Source: Saxidomus purpurata
Lineage: Eukaryota > Mollusca > Bivalvia > Venerida > Veneridae
NCBI GenBank assembly: GCA_022818135.1
Contig: JAFMSR010000012.1
Span: 24,677,064-24,741,063 of the forward strand
Length of the DNA stretch: 64,000 nt
Reading direction: 5' to 3'
Shown: in pieces, positions 10,484-21,352 of the stretch
Layout of the letters: the number at the start of each line of letters is the position of its first letter
How positions within the stretch are numbered: position 1 is the first letter of the stretch
Program-made: the position numbers and the translations under genes
Notes under the pieces: generated by a model
What the model saw: the letters and a program-made list of their open reading frames with translations, nothing else
Databases searched by the model: none
What the model was told of the DNA's origin: nothing

Positions 10484-11461
10484 AAGTTAGTCGAAGAAAA
10501 GGGGAGCTATCCTACGCGCCCTGGAGTGGGCGTTGGTATCACACCATGATTAAGTTTTCGTACCACCCCACTTTATTGCAAAAGTATTAGAGGTATGGCT
10601 TTGAAACTGACCATACTTGTTTACCATCATTACCTCCATCTACAGACAAGAGTGCATAACTCTGTCAAGGTTTTTGACAGAATTTTGGCCCTTTTTTGAC
10701 TTAGAAAGTGTATTGAGCTTGGTTAAGTTTTTCGTACCACCTCACTTTATTTCAAAACCATTGGAGGTATTGCTTTGAAACTAACCATACTAGTTGACCA
10801 TCATGACCTACAGGAACAGACAAGAGTACATAACTTTGTCAAGGCTTTTGACAGAATTATGCCCCTTTTTTACTTAGAAAATACATTGAATATGGCTAAA
10901 ATCCACTTATTGCCTTAACCCTTTGTGATATTGCTTTGAAACTTTGAATGCTTGTTTACATCATTACCCTCATCTGTAGGCAAGAGAGGGTAACTCTGTC
11001 AGGAATTTGTTATAAAAATTAAGGCCCTTTATCGACTTAGAATCTTGGTTAAGTTTTGGTTAAGTTTTTCGTACCAGTCCACTATTTGACTATACTGTTT
11101 GAGATATTAATTTGAAAGTTGGAATACTTGTAAACCATCATGATCCCAAAACATAGGCAGGAGAAGGTAATTCTGTCAAGGATTTTATTTGAATTATGGC
11201 CCTTTTTGACTTAGAAACTCAGTTAAAATTTTCATTCTTGTCCACTTGTTGACTTAACCATTTGAGATATTACTTTGAAAGTTACTTATGTACCATCATG
11301 AGACCTATCTGTAAGCAAGAGAATATAACTCTGTGAAAATGTTTCTTGATTTGTACTTAGAAATTCCTAGTTAAAGTCTTGTGTGCCCTTAACTGTCAAA
11401 AGTTTTGTTTTATAGGCAAGCACTAAAAAGTCAAGCGCACTGTCCTACTGACAGCTCTTGT
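10484..11461 (-). mobile_element. Tandem-core element, family A copy 1
   Basis: Begins GAAAAGGGGAGCTATCCTAC and ends in the hairpin CTGTC-CTACT-GACAG (11440-11454) followed by CTCTTGT. Between them are about five imperfect ~170 bp monomers, each with GGTTAAGTTTTTCGTACC, a GATATT.CTTTGAAA segment, ACCATCAT and AACTCTGTCAAGG. The same element recurs at 16592-17569 with only scattered differences apart from one GC-rich patch near the left end. Polarity is minus if the CAAGAG-hairpin end is taken as the start. It lies in the intron before the last exon of the membrane-protein gene. It encodes no protein. Confidence 0.75.
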
Positions 11462-11878
11462 ATTCAGAGGCCGTAGCTGCTCAGGGCATCCTCTGTCATT
11501 TTGCCAGTTTTGTTCTACATTGTATTTGTAGAACTATCGCTGTTTTGAACAGTTTTATTTAATGTTAAATGATTTTAACCAAAAATGCAGAAACAAATTT
11601 TCAAACCAAGGATAGACCTTGTGCCTTCAGAATTGGAATTCCACTGAATTTGTTAGAAGTATATTTTAAAAGTACTTGATAGGATTCGAAACAAAGGGGG
11701 GAGGGCAGTAGTAGACTAGTAGGACAGTATTTCAGTTCTTCAAGTAAATTTCTGCTATAAGTCAGTTTAACATACATGATCTGTTATATAGATGAGACTG
11801 GTTTTGCACATAATTCTACATGTCACACATTCTTTAACCAAAACATTGAAAATCAGTCCATTCTTGTTCTTATTGTAG

Positions 11879-12199
11879 GACCGAGATATAATCATTAACA
11901 GGGAGCATCTGCCAGGGATCCATCCCGGTGGGCTAGATAACCCAGTAACCACAGATCTGCCTTCATATGAAGAAGTCCAACGTACAAAGAGTATGGAAGA
12001 AAAACCGCCATCATATGAGCAGGTCATTGGTGGTGGAAATCTGTTTCCGCATGGCAGCAGTAGTGTTAGTGCTCAACAGTGTGAGAATAGTGTTCAGCCA
12101 TCTTTGAATAACACACAGCCATCTGGGTATAGCCCACAGCCATCACTGCATCATAATGTAGCAGAGCAGACGGCAACAGAATCTAACTCACAAGCATAA
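11879..12199 (+). CDS. Putative membrane protein, cytoplasmic tail exon with two PY motifs
   Basis: Acceptor TATTGTAG ends at 11878. The exon starts in phase 0 and runs 106 codons to TAA at 12197-12199. The product starts DRDIIINREHLPGIHPGG, then carries LPSYEEV and, 18 residues later, PPSYEQV. It closes with a Gln/Ser/Asn/Pro-rich segment containing the repeated phrase QPS. PPxY and LPxY are ligands for WW domains, notably of Nedd4-family ubiquitin ligases, and are common in tails of small single-pass proteins that are ubiquitinated and sorted in endosomes. This exon follows the transmembrane exon with matching phase, so the tail is likely cytosolic. The gene was not identified; Shisa-, PRRG- or WBP1-like proteins share the layout but not a recognisable sequence. 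Confidence 0.75.
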   Translation, partial: DRDIIINREHLPGIHPGGLDNPVTTDLPSYEEVQRTKSMEEKPPSYEQVIGGGNLFPHGSSSVSAQQCENSVQPSLNNTQPSGYSPQPSLHHNVAEQTATESNSQA

Positions 12200-13795
12200 A
12201 ATCCAAAAGAAAAATTGATATATATTTAATAATTATGCATCGAAAAAGTTCCTTTTGTACAACGTGTTGTTTTTTAAAGGTAATTTCACATTAATCTCTT
12301 CACAAATTAACATGTACATCAGACATTCTCAAATAATCTTGAGCAACGATTTTTTAAGGTGTGTTCAAATTATTTTTTTAATCAATTCAAATGGGTTCAG
12401 AAATTTAAGTGTGCATTATTGTTGCATAGTTGGATATTATATTTTTTTATTAAAGTGTTCATGCTAGACCATATTTTTCTTAAAAGGCCCTCCCAAAAAT
12501 ATGTGTTTCGGGCCTTCTTGCCAAAAAAAAACAAAATATAAAAAAATATTTATTTTATTCTGCCTTTATTTTACTCTAAAGCACTTGAAAATTGGTCTTT
12601 TAGATCATTTTCTTTTTAAAAAGTTCAAGGGCGGCAGTAAAAGTTACAGTCGGTCAGGAGACCCGAAACATACATATTTTTTTTGTTTGGCCTATGTGAC
12701 TTGTATGTACTGTATGTTTTAGCTTAACCGAGCGCATAGCTCATGGACCATTCTGTTACAGGGTTAAGGTCATATTAAACGAACAGTCACCAGATTATAT
12801 TAAGTACTGTTGTATATTATAGATGCGTTAGCAAAAAGTAATGCTGTTAACCAAATTGATTTTGTTGTACCAAATTATGTCTGCATTAGGCCTGTGTTGG
12901 ACTGATTTCCAGAGAATAGGTTTAGATTGTAGATGGCATAGGTGTTTATATGAATTAGGTAAAAACAGATGCAAATATTGGAGCTCTAAGGTATGAACAA
13001 AGTTATACACATGTTCTCAGAAAACTTGCTTCTGTGAAAATAAGTGGTTTGAGAACATTTAGTAGCGTTACAGTAACATTACCTTCAAAGTTACATTTGT
13101 ATAAGACACAAGATGTTTTAAGAGTCGTACGACTTTCAGTGAGACTGCAGTTGATTTACTGTGTTCCACTGTTCTATTCCTCTCTATATTTATACCGATT
13201 TGGTTTTACTTGATTGTGAAACAAGTTCTTAAAACTTTAGTAACTGTAAAATACTTTATATTCACCAGTTGTGTATTATTTACGATTTTCCCATTTTCTA
13301 CTTATTTAGGTGTTTTTGAATTTTGCGAGCAAGCTCTTTTTTTATACATAATCATTGTTTGCTATATTAGCGAGTTTGATGAACTCAAGAAGTGCTTTAT
13401 TAACAAAAGAATTGCAAAAATACAAACCTTGCAAAAAAACCCAACTTTTATAGTAAGTGCTCTCAAGAGTGACTATAAATGGAATCAGCCTTAGAAAGTT
13501 AGAATTAAGTGTTTTGCTTAATGACACTTCCACAATGGTGCTGGTTTGAAGTGAACCAAGTACTGTACGATATTGAGGCTATAGTGCCACCACTGAGGTA
13601 CAGCGCCTCCACTTTTCTCTTACAAAAGCTGGATGCAACTGTTTTGCATTGAACCTTCGAATTAAGTGTCCTGAAACATTAACAAAAAAGAAATACATTT
13701 TAATACTTATATGTATATTTATTCAAGTTTTACTAATAATAAGTCTGTAAAGGTAATTAAATAGAATTCAGTATTCAAGAAATATATATCTTTTT
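12200..13795. other. 3' region of membrane-protein gene and intergenic DNA
   Basis: No further exon recognised. AT-rich with several poly-T runs. The 94-codon open frame at 13210-13494 is hydrophobic and Phe/Ile-rich as expected from AT-rich DNA read in one frame, and it is not supported. No strong polyadenylation signal lies close to the stop at 12199. Confidence 0.45.
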
Positions 13796-14477
13796 ATGCC
13801 CCCTAAGGTTGGCATATTAAAATCGCACCGTCTGTCCATCTGTCTTTGTGTCCGACCTTACATTCTTTTGTGTCCGGACTGTAACTTAGTGAAACAACCT
13901 GGCACAAGTGTCTTGCACATCAAGACAAAGTGTTGCGTGCAAGACCCACGTCCCTATCTCAAAGGTCAATGTCACACTTACAGTTTGAAGGTAATGGAAT
14001 CCTGTATATATGCACACATTTTAGTCCAGACTATAACTTTATCATGCATTGAAGAATTTTAAAATAACTTGGCACAAATGTTCAGCACATCAAGCAGACA
14101 TGTCGAGTGCAAGACCCACCTCCCTCCCTCGAAGGTCAAGGTCACACTTAAAGTTTATAGGTAGTGGAATCCTGTATATATGCATACATTTGTGTCCGGA
14201 CTGTAACTTTGTCATGTATTGATTGATTTTAAAATAACTTGGCACAAATGTTCAGCACATCAAGACAATGTGTTGCGTGCAAGAACCATGTCCATACCTC
14301 AAAGGTCAAGGTCACACTTAGTGTTTAAAAGCAATGGAATACTGTATGCATGGTAACTCTGTCATGCATGGAAGGATTTTAAAATGACATGGCACAATTA
14401 TTGAGCACATGGAGAGGACACAGACTGTGAGGCACCTCTTTCGGGGGCATTTGTCACTTGTGAGGGACAGCTCTTGT
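13796..14477 (-). mobile_element. Tandem-core element, family B copy 1
   Basis: The left end is ATGCCCCCTAAGGTTGGCAT followed by a decayed CCGTCTGTCC microsatellite. The right end is CTCTTTCGGGGGCAT, then a short TCAC-TT-GTGA hairpin (14454-14463), GGGACAGCTCTTGTTT. The outer TGCCCCC motif is inverted between the ends. The core has about four ~155 bp monomers with GTGTCCGGACTGTAACTT, GAAGGATTTTAAAATAACTT, GGCACAAATGT, CACATCAAG and AAGGTCAAGGTCACACTTA. Copy 2 is at 19170-20225. Non-coding. Confidence 0.75.
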
Positions 14478-14535
14478 TTATTGCGTAAGATAATGATTTA
14501 TGTAATGTGAAGGATTTTACACATGCTAAAAGAAA

Positions 14536-14745
14536 GACATCTTGGTAAAAGAAATATACTGGAAATTGGGTTATTTTCGCACGATGAAAAAAATTGCTAT
14601 TTGTCAGCAGACGTACTTGCAAAAGGAGAATTCTCTAATAGTTAATCTATGTCAAATTAATCTTTCGCAAGATTTTTAAATTATTGTAGTGGGAAGTTTG
14701 CAAAAATTAAATCATTGCTTATATTCCCCAATGTACCTTTAATGT
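14536..14745. mobile_element. MITE-like repeat (ATTGGGTTATTTTCGC family)
   Basis: Left end GGAAATTGGGTTATTTTCGC, interior with TCAGCAGACGTACTTGC and AAAGGAGAATTCTCTAATAG, right end decayed. The same ordered blocks occur at 58420-58620 (GAGCAGACAGACTTATTTGTG, AAAGGAGAATTCTGTAATAG). The termini match the short element at 41913-42104. Confidence 0.5.
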
Positions 14746-15129
14746 ATGAATAAGGTGATACAAATGATCTATATCAATAGTTTCTCGCAGTTAAGTGCTA
14801 GTTCTCTATGTTTCCTGCAATGAATTCCAGTGTAGAAGACTTGTAAAGTACCATCTCTGTACATAAAATTAGATACTGTAAATCACTTTTAATTCTAGAC
14901 AAGGAGTTTGCAATTTTTTATTTCTGGGTCAGTTCACAAGACCATGATTTCACAAACAAGCTATCACACTGGTTCACACTGTTGTTACAATATCCATCAT
15001 TTCTGAAAAGTTTGGATTAGCAAAATGATGAATTCACAAAGGAATGTTCTTGAGAGAAATATGCGAAAATAAATTTTTCGCAAAGATTTCAGGATATACA
15101 GTATTCTCCTTAGAAATGGTTATCTTCCT

Positions 15130-15225
15130 GCACAAAATGCTGGTTTCCAGTGCAGACTGCTGGGATCTTGTGCAGAATGCTGGTTTCTGGTGCAGAATGC
15201 TGAGGTCTTGTGCAGAATACTTTTT
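15130..15225. repeat. Short GTGCAGAATGCTG minisatellite
   Basis: About five copies of a ~17-18 bp phrase (GTGCAGAATGCTGGTTTCT / GTGCAGAATGCTGAGGTCTT and variants), two alternating subtypes. Confidence 0.7.
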
Positions 15226-15500
15226 GGTTTGCCAACTACCACACCGGTTGAAAGATAACAGTAGGATACATGTTCCCTGTGAAGTTCACTGTATGAGTAA
15301 AACTGTATGCTGACTTTTTGTTTTTGTGATATCTTGGGCAATTATTTGTCAGTATATTCATGTTTAGTGTGATTATATATTTGAATATTGGGCATCTGTA
15401 TTTTCAACCCAAAGAATTGACCATTTTCGAAATTTTGCTCTCTTAATTCAGATACATATACAGTAATATCAGTGAAATGTTGTTTGAAGCGCTATAAAGT

Positions 15501-15645
15501 ACCATTTGCTCATGCATCAGAAAAATTATGGACCGTTTGCTCATGCATCAGAAAAATTATGGACCATTTGCTCATGCATCAGAAAAATAATGGACCATTT
15601 GCTCATGCATCAGAAAAATTATGGACCGTTTGCTCATGCATATCA
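15501..15645. repeat. 31 bp minisatellite, ~4.5 copies
   Basis: The unit begins TTTGCTCATGCATCAGAAAA and continues ATTATGGACC; copies differ at only one or two positions (AATTATGG or AATAATGG, CG or CA at the junction). Because 31 is not a multiple of three, the open frame across it cycles through all three frames, so it is not coding. Confidence 0.85.
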
Positions 15646-15989
15646 GTAACGATTTACATGTTGTGCTGTATTTGGTAGAAACTTTATTTCAACAACACTT
15701 GGAGAGTGCAGTTTTTAAGATTTCAACAGCATTTGATTAAATGCTATTGGTATGTTTTCGTACTGTTGTACATTTGTCATGAAAGTGTATATTATCACTA
15801 CAGATTAATACAACTTTTATACCACCATTTTAATAAATACTTGCTACATTTGTCTATTCGTAAAGTTCTGTCAAACCTGTGTTTATTGTTGCATTTAAAG
15901 AACATGATCTTACTAAGACTATAATTGTGCTGCCATTTCAAAATGGCTAACCAAAAGATTTGTAAATTGTTTATGCCATACATATGATC

Positions 15990-16450
15990 TCCTGTTTGCC
16001 TGGATTCAGTGATCTCTCAGCAGTTTACATTAATAAGTCATTGACTTGCACACAGGCTAGTCTTAGGATCTGTCCTGCCTGCCTTAATACATTGATCATC
16101 TTTTTGCCTGTATACATTTATCTGCTACTGCCTTGATAAAAATATCCTGTGTAGCTGTTTTAGATGGTATGTTTTAACTAACACTAGGCATAGATTGGTT
16201 AATGCAGGGAACTTTTGCCTGCCTTAAGTCAGTGATCTGCCTGTCTGCAATGATCTCCTTTTGCCTTTATACAGTGATCCTCTTCATGTTGATATCATTT
16301 GCCTGCTTTGGTAAATTGATCTTGTGATCTTCTGTCTTAATTACAATTTCTTCTGCCTGTTTGAAGACAGTGATCATCTCTGTTTCCTAAGTAGTGATTG
16401 TCTAGTTTGTCTCAATACGAAAGTGATCCCAAGAGTGCTATTAATCAGTC
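15990..16450. repeat. Degenerate TGCCTG / CAGTGATC repeat region
   Basis: About ten loosely spaced recurrences of TGCCTG..T and CAGTGATCNTCT phrases at irregular 30-50 base steps. It reads as an old, decayed tandem array without conserved monomer length. Confidence 0.45.
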
Positions 16451-16591
16451 AACAAACAGTGATCATTAACTTTTTTACATTGTATACAGGTTTAAGTCAG
16501 GTAAACATGCTTACAAATTCTATTATTTTACAGAGAGGCTAAAAGGACAGGTTTGACAGAACAGTCTAGGAAACAGTTTTCATAGACACCT

Positions 16592-17569
16592 TTTTAGCTC
16601 GACTTTTCTATGAAAAGGGGAGCTATCCTACTGCCGTCGGCGTCGGCGTCGGCATTGGCGTCACACCTTGGTTAAGTTTTTCGTACCACCCCACTTTATT
16701 TCAAAAGTATTAGAGGTATGGCTTTGAAACTTACCATACTTGTTTACCATCATAACCTCCATCTACAGACAAGAGTACATAACTCTGTCAAGGTTTTTGA
16801 CAGAATTATGGCCCTTTTTTACTTAGAAAGTGTATTGAGCTTGGTTAAGTTTTTCGTACCGCCTCACTTTATTTCAAAACCATTGGAGGTATTGCTTTGA
16901 AACTAACCATACTTGTTTACCATCACGACCTTCATCAACAGACAAGAGGACATAACTCTGTCAAGGTTTTTGACAGAATTATGCCCCTTTTTGACTAGAA
17001 AATACATTGAATAGTCCACTTAGCCTTAACCCTTTGAGATATTGCTTTGAAACTTTTAAGCTATTTCACATCAGTACCCCCATCTGTACGCAAGAGAAGG
17101 TAACTCTGTCAGGGATTTGTTTTAAAAATTAAGGCCTTTTATCGACTTAGAATCTTGGTTAAGTTTTTCGTACCAGTCCACTTTTTGACTGAACTGTTTG
17201 AGATATTAATTTGAAAGTTGGAATACTTGTTTACCATCATGATTTCCAAACATGGGCAGGAGAAGGTAATTCTGTCAAGGATTTTATTTGAATTATGGCC
17301 CTTTTTGACTTAGAAACTCAGTTAAATTTTTCATTCTTGTCCACTTGTTAACTTAACCATTTGAGATATTACTTTGAAAGTTGGAGTACTTATGTACCAT
17401 CGTAAGACCTATCTGTAAGCAAAAGAAGATAACTCTGTGAAAATTTTTCTTGATTTGTACTTAGAAATTCCTAGTTAAAGTCTTGTGTGCCCTTAATTAA
17501 CTGTCAAAGTTTTGTTTTATTGGCAAGCACTAAAAAAGTCGAGCACGCTGTCCTACTGACAGCTCTTGT
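16592..17569 (-). mobile_element. Tandem-core element, family A copy 2
   Basis: Begins TAGCTCGACTTTTCTATGAA and ends AAAAGTCGAGCACGCTGTCC, then the hairpin GCTGTC-CTACT-GACAGC (17546-17562) and TCTTGTT. GCTCGACTTTT near the left end is inverted as AAAAGTCGAGC near the right. The core is about five ~170 bp monomers, nearly identical in order and sequence to 10484-11461. This copy keeps a GTCGGCGTCGGCGTCGGC microsatellite at 16636-16655, where copy 1 has a diverged GC-rich stretch. Confidence 0.8.
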
Positions 17570-18817
17570 TATATGTGCCTTGTTAGATATATCCCAATAA
17601 GGGAGAAGATGTTTGCTATTTGTGATGATTACCATAAGTTTTGCATATTTTTTAACACAGTGGTGTATATTTATAAATATTTGCTTTGATTTCATTATGA
17701 CTGAAAAATAAGCTCTTGTAGTCAAGCATTTTCAGTACTGAAAGATGGTTTTGGGTCTTTTTAGCTCACTTGAGCGGATAGTGTTCATTGTTCTTAATTC
17801 AAACAATAGTTTGGTAGATATATTTTATGTGTAATCATTGTAATACAAAAATTGATCTGTTAAACAAGATACTATTCCAGGGTGCATTGAATGTGTTCAG
17901 TTTTCTTCAGTTTGTGCTTGTCAGCTATTGCGACAGCCTGAGGTAGAAGCAAACAGACTGGGAATCCAACCTTAAGGTTGCTGTAGAGGAGTCTTTCCTT
18001 CTCTTGTTACTTATCAATCAAGCATTTTTGGTATTATTGGTTGTCTTTACTTTTGAAGTCTATGAGCTGACAATCTCATGATGTAGTTGTGAATCCAAAA
18101 TTTACATTTTCTTCTGTGGTGCCATTCATTTAATGGCATTTTATCATAAATCTGATAACACCGTGTCAGACTTGTACACGATTAAGACAGTAACACTCAG
18201 TTATTCAAGTAACACTTGATTGTGGAGCCCATAATTGTATCATGTTGTAGGATTATAAAACTTTGCTTTGGGACCAGTCTGGAATCTCTGGTTTTTGATT
18301 GGTCAAGTTTGAAAAATGGCACACTTAGCCAATCAAGTGCTTCAGATCTTTACATTCTCAAAAACTGATTCCAGGGGTATTGGTTGCACATTAAAACATT
18401 TCATGAAGATTCTCTTAAGGTAGTGCCTGACCAAGGCTAGAATTTTATTCACGAAGATCCACAAATTGTAAGAGATTCATGTTAAAGTTTTAGAATTAAT
18501 TGTATGCATTTACATAAACTGTTTTAATACTCTTCCATGAAATTTCCGGTCTTCTGATTGGTCAACGATCTGTATATAGATATTGATATTAACAGGCAAG
18601 CCAGTAATATACACTTGACATATCATGTCATTGTACACTATGCTAAACTTGAGAATGTTCGCGTTCAGTACGTCAGTGTATTAGTATGTGCTGATTTGTG
18701 ACATTTAGTGGCATTGAGGTACCAAAGGGGCATTTGAAGGTCTGTTTACTTTCAGCAGTTAAATGAATTAAAAATGAACCAACTCCTTCAAACTTAAAGG
18801 GTAAGGGTAATAGAATT
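17570..18817. other. Non-coding stretch
   Basis: No exon recognised. At about 18279-18375 a weak inverted arrangement is visible (TGATTGGTCAAGT against CTTAGCCAATCA, CTGGAATC against GATTCCAG), suggesting a decayed palindromic element. Confidence 0.4.
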
Positions 18818-18952
18818 GTTATTTGTTTTTTGACATGGTATATGAGGATATATTACACGCCTTGACATAATATCACCCTCGCCTCACGGCTTGGGTAATA
18901 TAAATCTTGGCAGGTAATATATCCCCATATACCATGTCTAATGAGCAAATAG
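18818..18952. mobile_element. ~135 bp palindromic MITE
   Basis: GACATGGTATATGAGGATAT followed by ATTAC at 18832-18856 is mirrored by GTAAT then ATATCCCCATATACCATGTC at 18914-18938 with one mismatch. Weaker complementarity extends about 14 bases further on each side (TTATTTG against CAAATAG). The centre is ~57 bp. It has no coding capacity and could form a long hairpin if transcribed. Confidence 0.7.
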
Positions 18953-19169
18953 CATAAGATATAATAGAAGTGTATACACTTCATCCATTATAGAAATGGT
19001 CATCAAATTGTAAATAAATCAGGGGCTCTGTTAAGGTTTCACAACAGAAAGTGTTTCAACGGGGTTGACACGTTTATATATAGACTTAGTTCTTTCGATA
19101 TGTCCAGTAAAATAATGTATGTATTTTAATACCACTGAATTTACAATATTCCTTCAAGATATGATTTTT

Positions 19170-20225
19170 TGCCCCCGAAGGGTGGCATATTAAAATCGCA
19201 CCGTCTGTCCGTCCGTCTGTCCGTCCGTCCGTGCGTCCCCACTTACAAATTCGTGTCCGGACTGTAACTTTGTCAGCATTGAAGGATTTTAAAATAACTT
19301 GGCACACATGTCTAGCACATCAAGGCGGCGTGTCGCGTGCAAGACCCACATCCCTACCTCAAAGGTGAAGGTCACACTTGGTGTATGAAGGTTATGGAAT
19401 CCTCTATATATGCACACATTCGTGTCCGGACGTAACTTTGTCATGCATTGAAGGATTTTAAAATAACTAGGTACACAGTCTAGCACATCAAGACGACGTG
19501 TCGGTGCAAGACCCACGTCCCTAGCTCAAAGGTCAAGGTCATACTTAGAGTTTGAAGGTAATGGATTCCTCCATATAAGCATATTGCACACATTCGTGTC
19601 CGGACTGTAACTTTGTCATGCATTGAAGGATTTTAAAATAACTTGGCACAAATGTCTAGCACATCAAGACGACGTGTCGCGTGCAAGACCCACGTCCCTA
19701 GCTCAAAGGTCAAGGTCATACTTAGAGTTTGAAGGTAATGGATTCCTCTATATAAGCATATATGCACACATTCGTGTCCGGACTGTAACTTTGTCATGCC
19801 TTGAAGGATTTTAAAATAATTTGGCACAAAGTCTAGCACATCAAGACGACGTGTCGCGTGCATGACCCACATCCCTACCACAAAGGTCAAGGTCACACTT
19901 AGAGTTTATAGGTAATGGAATCCTGTATATATGCATACATTTGTGTCCGGACTATAACTTTATTATGCTTTGAAGGATTTTAAAATAACTGTGCACAAAG
20001 TCTAGCACATCAAGCGGATGTGTCGCTGCAAGACCCAAGTCCCTACCTCAAAGGTCAAGGTCACACTTAGTGTTTAAGGTAATGGAATACTGTATGCATG
20101 ATTACTCTGTCAGCATGGAAGGATTTTAAAATTACATAGCACATTTATTGAGCACATGGAGAGGACACAGACTGTGAGGCACCTCTTTCGGGGGCATTCG
20201 TCACTTGGGAGGGACAGCTCTTGTT
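19170..20225 (-). mobile_element. Tandem-core element, family B copy 2
   Basis: Left end TGCCCCCGAAGGGTGGCAT, then a well-preserved CCGTCTGTCCGTCCGTC microsatellite (19200-19236). Right end CTCTTTCGGGGGCAT, GGGACAGCTCTTGTTT. The terminal TGCCCCCGAA is inverted (TTCGGGGGCA). The core has about six ~155-165 bp monomers with CGTGTCCGGACTGTAACTTT, GAAGGATTTTAAAATAACTT, CACATCAAGACGACGTGTCG and AAAGGTCAAGGTCA. It has two more monomers than copy 1 at 13796-14477, as expected from unequal exchange within the core. Short open frames across the monomers are artefacts. Confidence 0.8.
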
Positions 20226-20429
20226 TGTGTTCTATTTGTTTGGTTTTTTATTTCAAAACAAAGTTTTTCTTCGGTTTTGTAAACCCCAGCAAAAGAAGGA
20301 TTATTTTTCAGGTTCTATAACAAGTTCTGAAAGGGTATTGCTGTTGTTACGGCAGGATTATCTACCTTTTATTGTTATGATAAGGTGTTTCAGTAACCTT
20401 GACCCCACTTAATTTCTTAAATCGACTTG

Positions 20430-20612
20430 TCCAGATTTCAGTATGGACAGTACCATTAATTGTTCAAAGGGGTGCTCACTGATAATCTACTAACTGAACA
20501 GCAAACAGTGTAAATGATGATCGGACTATCAAGACTTACAGGCTGATCATGATCTGCACTGGTCGCAAAGTCAGATCGAGTAATTTGCTATCAGTAGGGA
20601 AAGAGTGGACAA
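20430..20612. repeat. Dispersed GATCATGATC-type repeat, fullest copy
   Basis: Ordered blocks: CAGTATGGACAGTACCATTA, GTTCAAAGGGGTGCTCACTG, AACAGTGTAAATGATGATC, CAGGCTGATCATGATCTGCA, TCGCAAAGTCAGATCG. This is the longest copy of the family also seen at 985-1098, 5320-5455, 37965-38120, 39840-40035 and elsewhere. Confidence 0.55.
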
Positions 20613-20934
20613 TGATTTAAGACAAAATATAAATATTAGATGTTATGCTAGTTTGGGTTTTTAAAGCCATAATAAATTTATGGCAAATATTTACAGCTTT
20701 AACAGAGGTCCTTTTCACCGACATTAAATTTAATTTACCCTTATACTAGAACCAAACTGTCATGAAAATGTTGACATAGTAACAAGTTTTGACAGTGTGA
20801 GAATTTCTTGAGCTTCTAGTTTCTTTTGAAAAATTTGTTTTTAACTAATTTTCTTTATTTCGTTTCCAAAAATGTAGCTTCTGTTTTGTAGCCAATGTTA
20901 TGTTTGTTCATTTGCTTCAGAAACCTGTTGCAGT

Positions 20935-21010
20935 TCCGTTGCCTAAAGCTGTTGTTGTTCTGTTGCCAAAAACTGTTATTTTTCTGTTGCCAAAAGCTGT
21001 TGTTCTGTTG
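20935..21010. repeat. CTGTTGCC minisatellite
   Basis: About four copies of a ~24-27 bp phrase built on TTCTGTTGCCAAAAGCTGTT. Non-coding, intergenic. Confidence 0.6.
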
Positions 21011-21352
21011 AGAAGAGTAGATTGTTTGCTTACTTTTCTGTTTTGCTAAATATTGTGATAAAATTGATTAAGCTTTTGCCTTAAAATATGTTGCTTGTTT
21101 TGTTCATTTAGTATATTTTCTCATTCCTTATATTCAAATTGTATAAATGATTTTTACACTGGCAAGAAATGTAATTATATTTCAAAAGAAAATAAAGTGT
21201 TCTAGTTTATGTGAATTAAAGAGACATCTCTTTACTGTATAAAACAGCCTCTTCAGTAACGTTTAAAAAAGTTGAAAAAGGGACACGTCCCTCGTACTAA
21301 CTTAAACTGTCAACATTCAGTTATCTCCCTTTGTCCAAGTAACCCCAATTAC

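Noticed and set aside
13210..13494. 94-codon hydrophobic open frame as a membrane protein
   Set aside because: The composition follows the AT-rich DNA (Phe, Ile, Leu, Lys), the putative start is not ATG, and there is no family resemblance or exon context.
15501..15645. CRISPR-like regular repeats
   Set aside because: The repeats are contiguous without unique spacers, in a eukaryotic intron-rich setting; the same applies to the other minisatellites.
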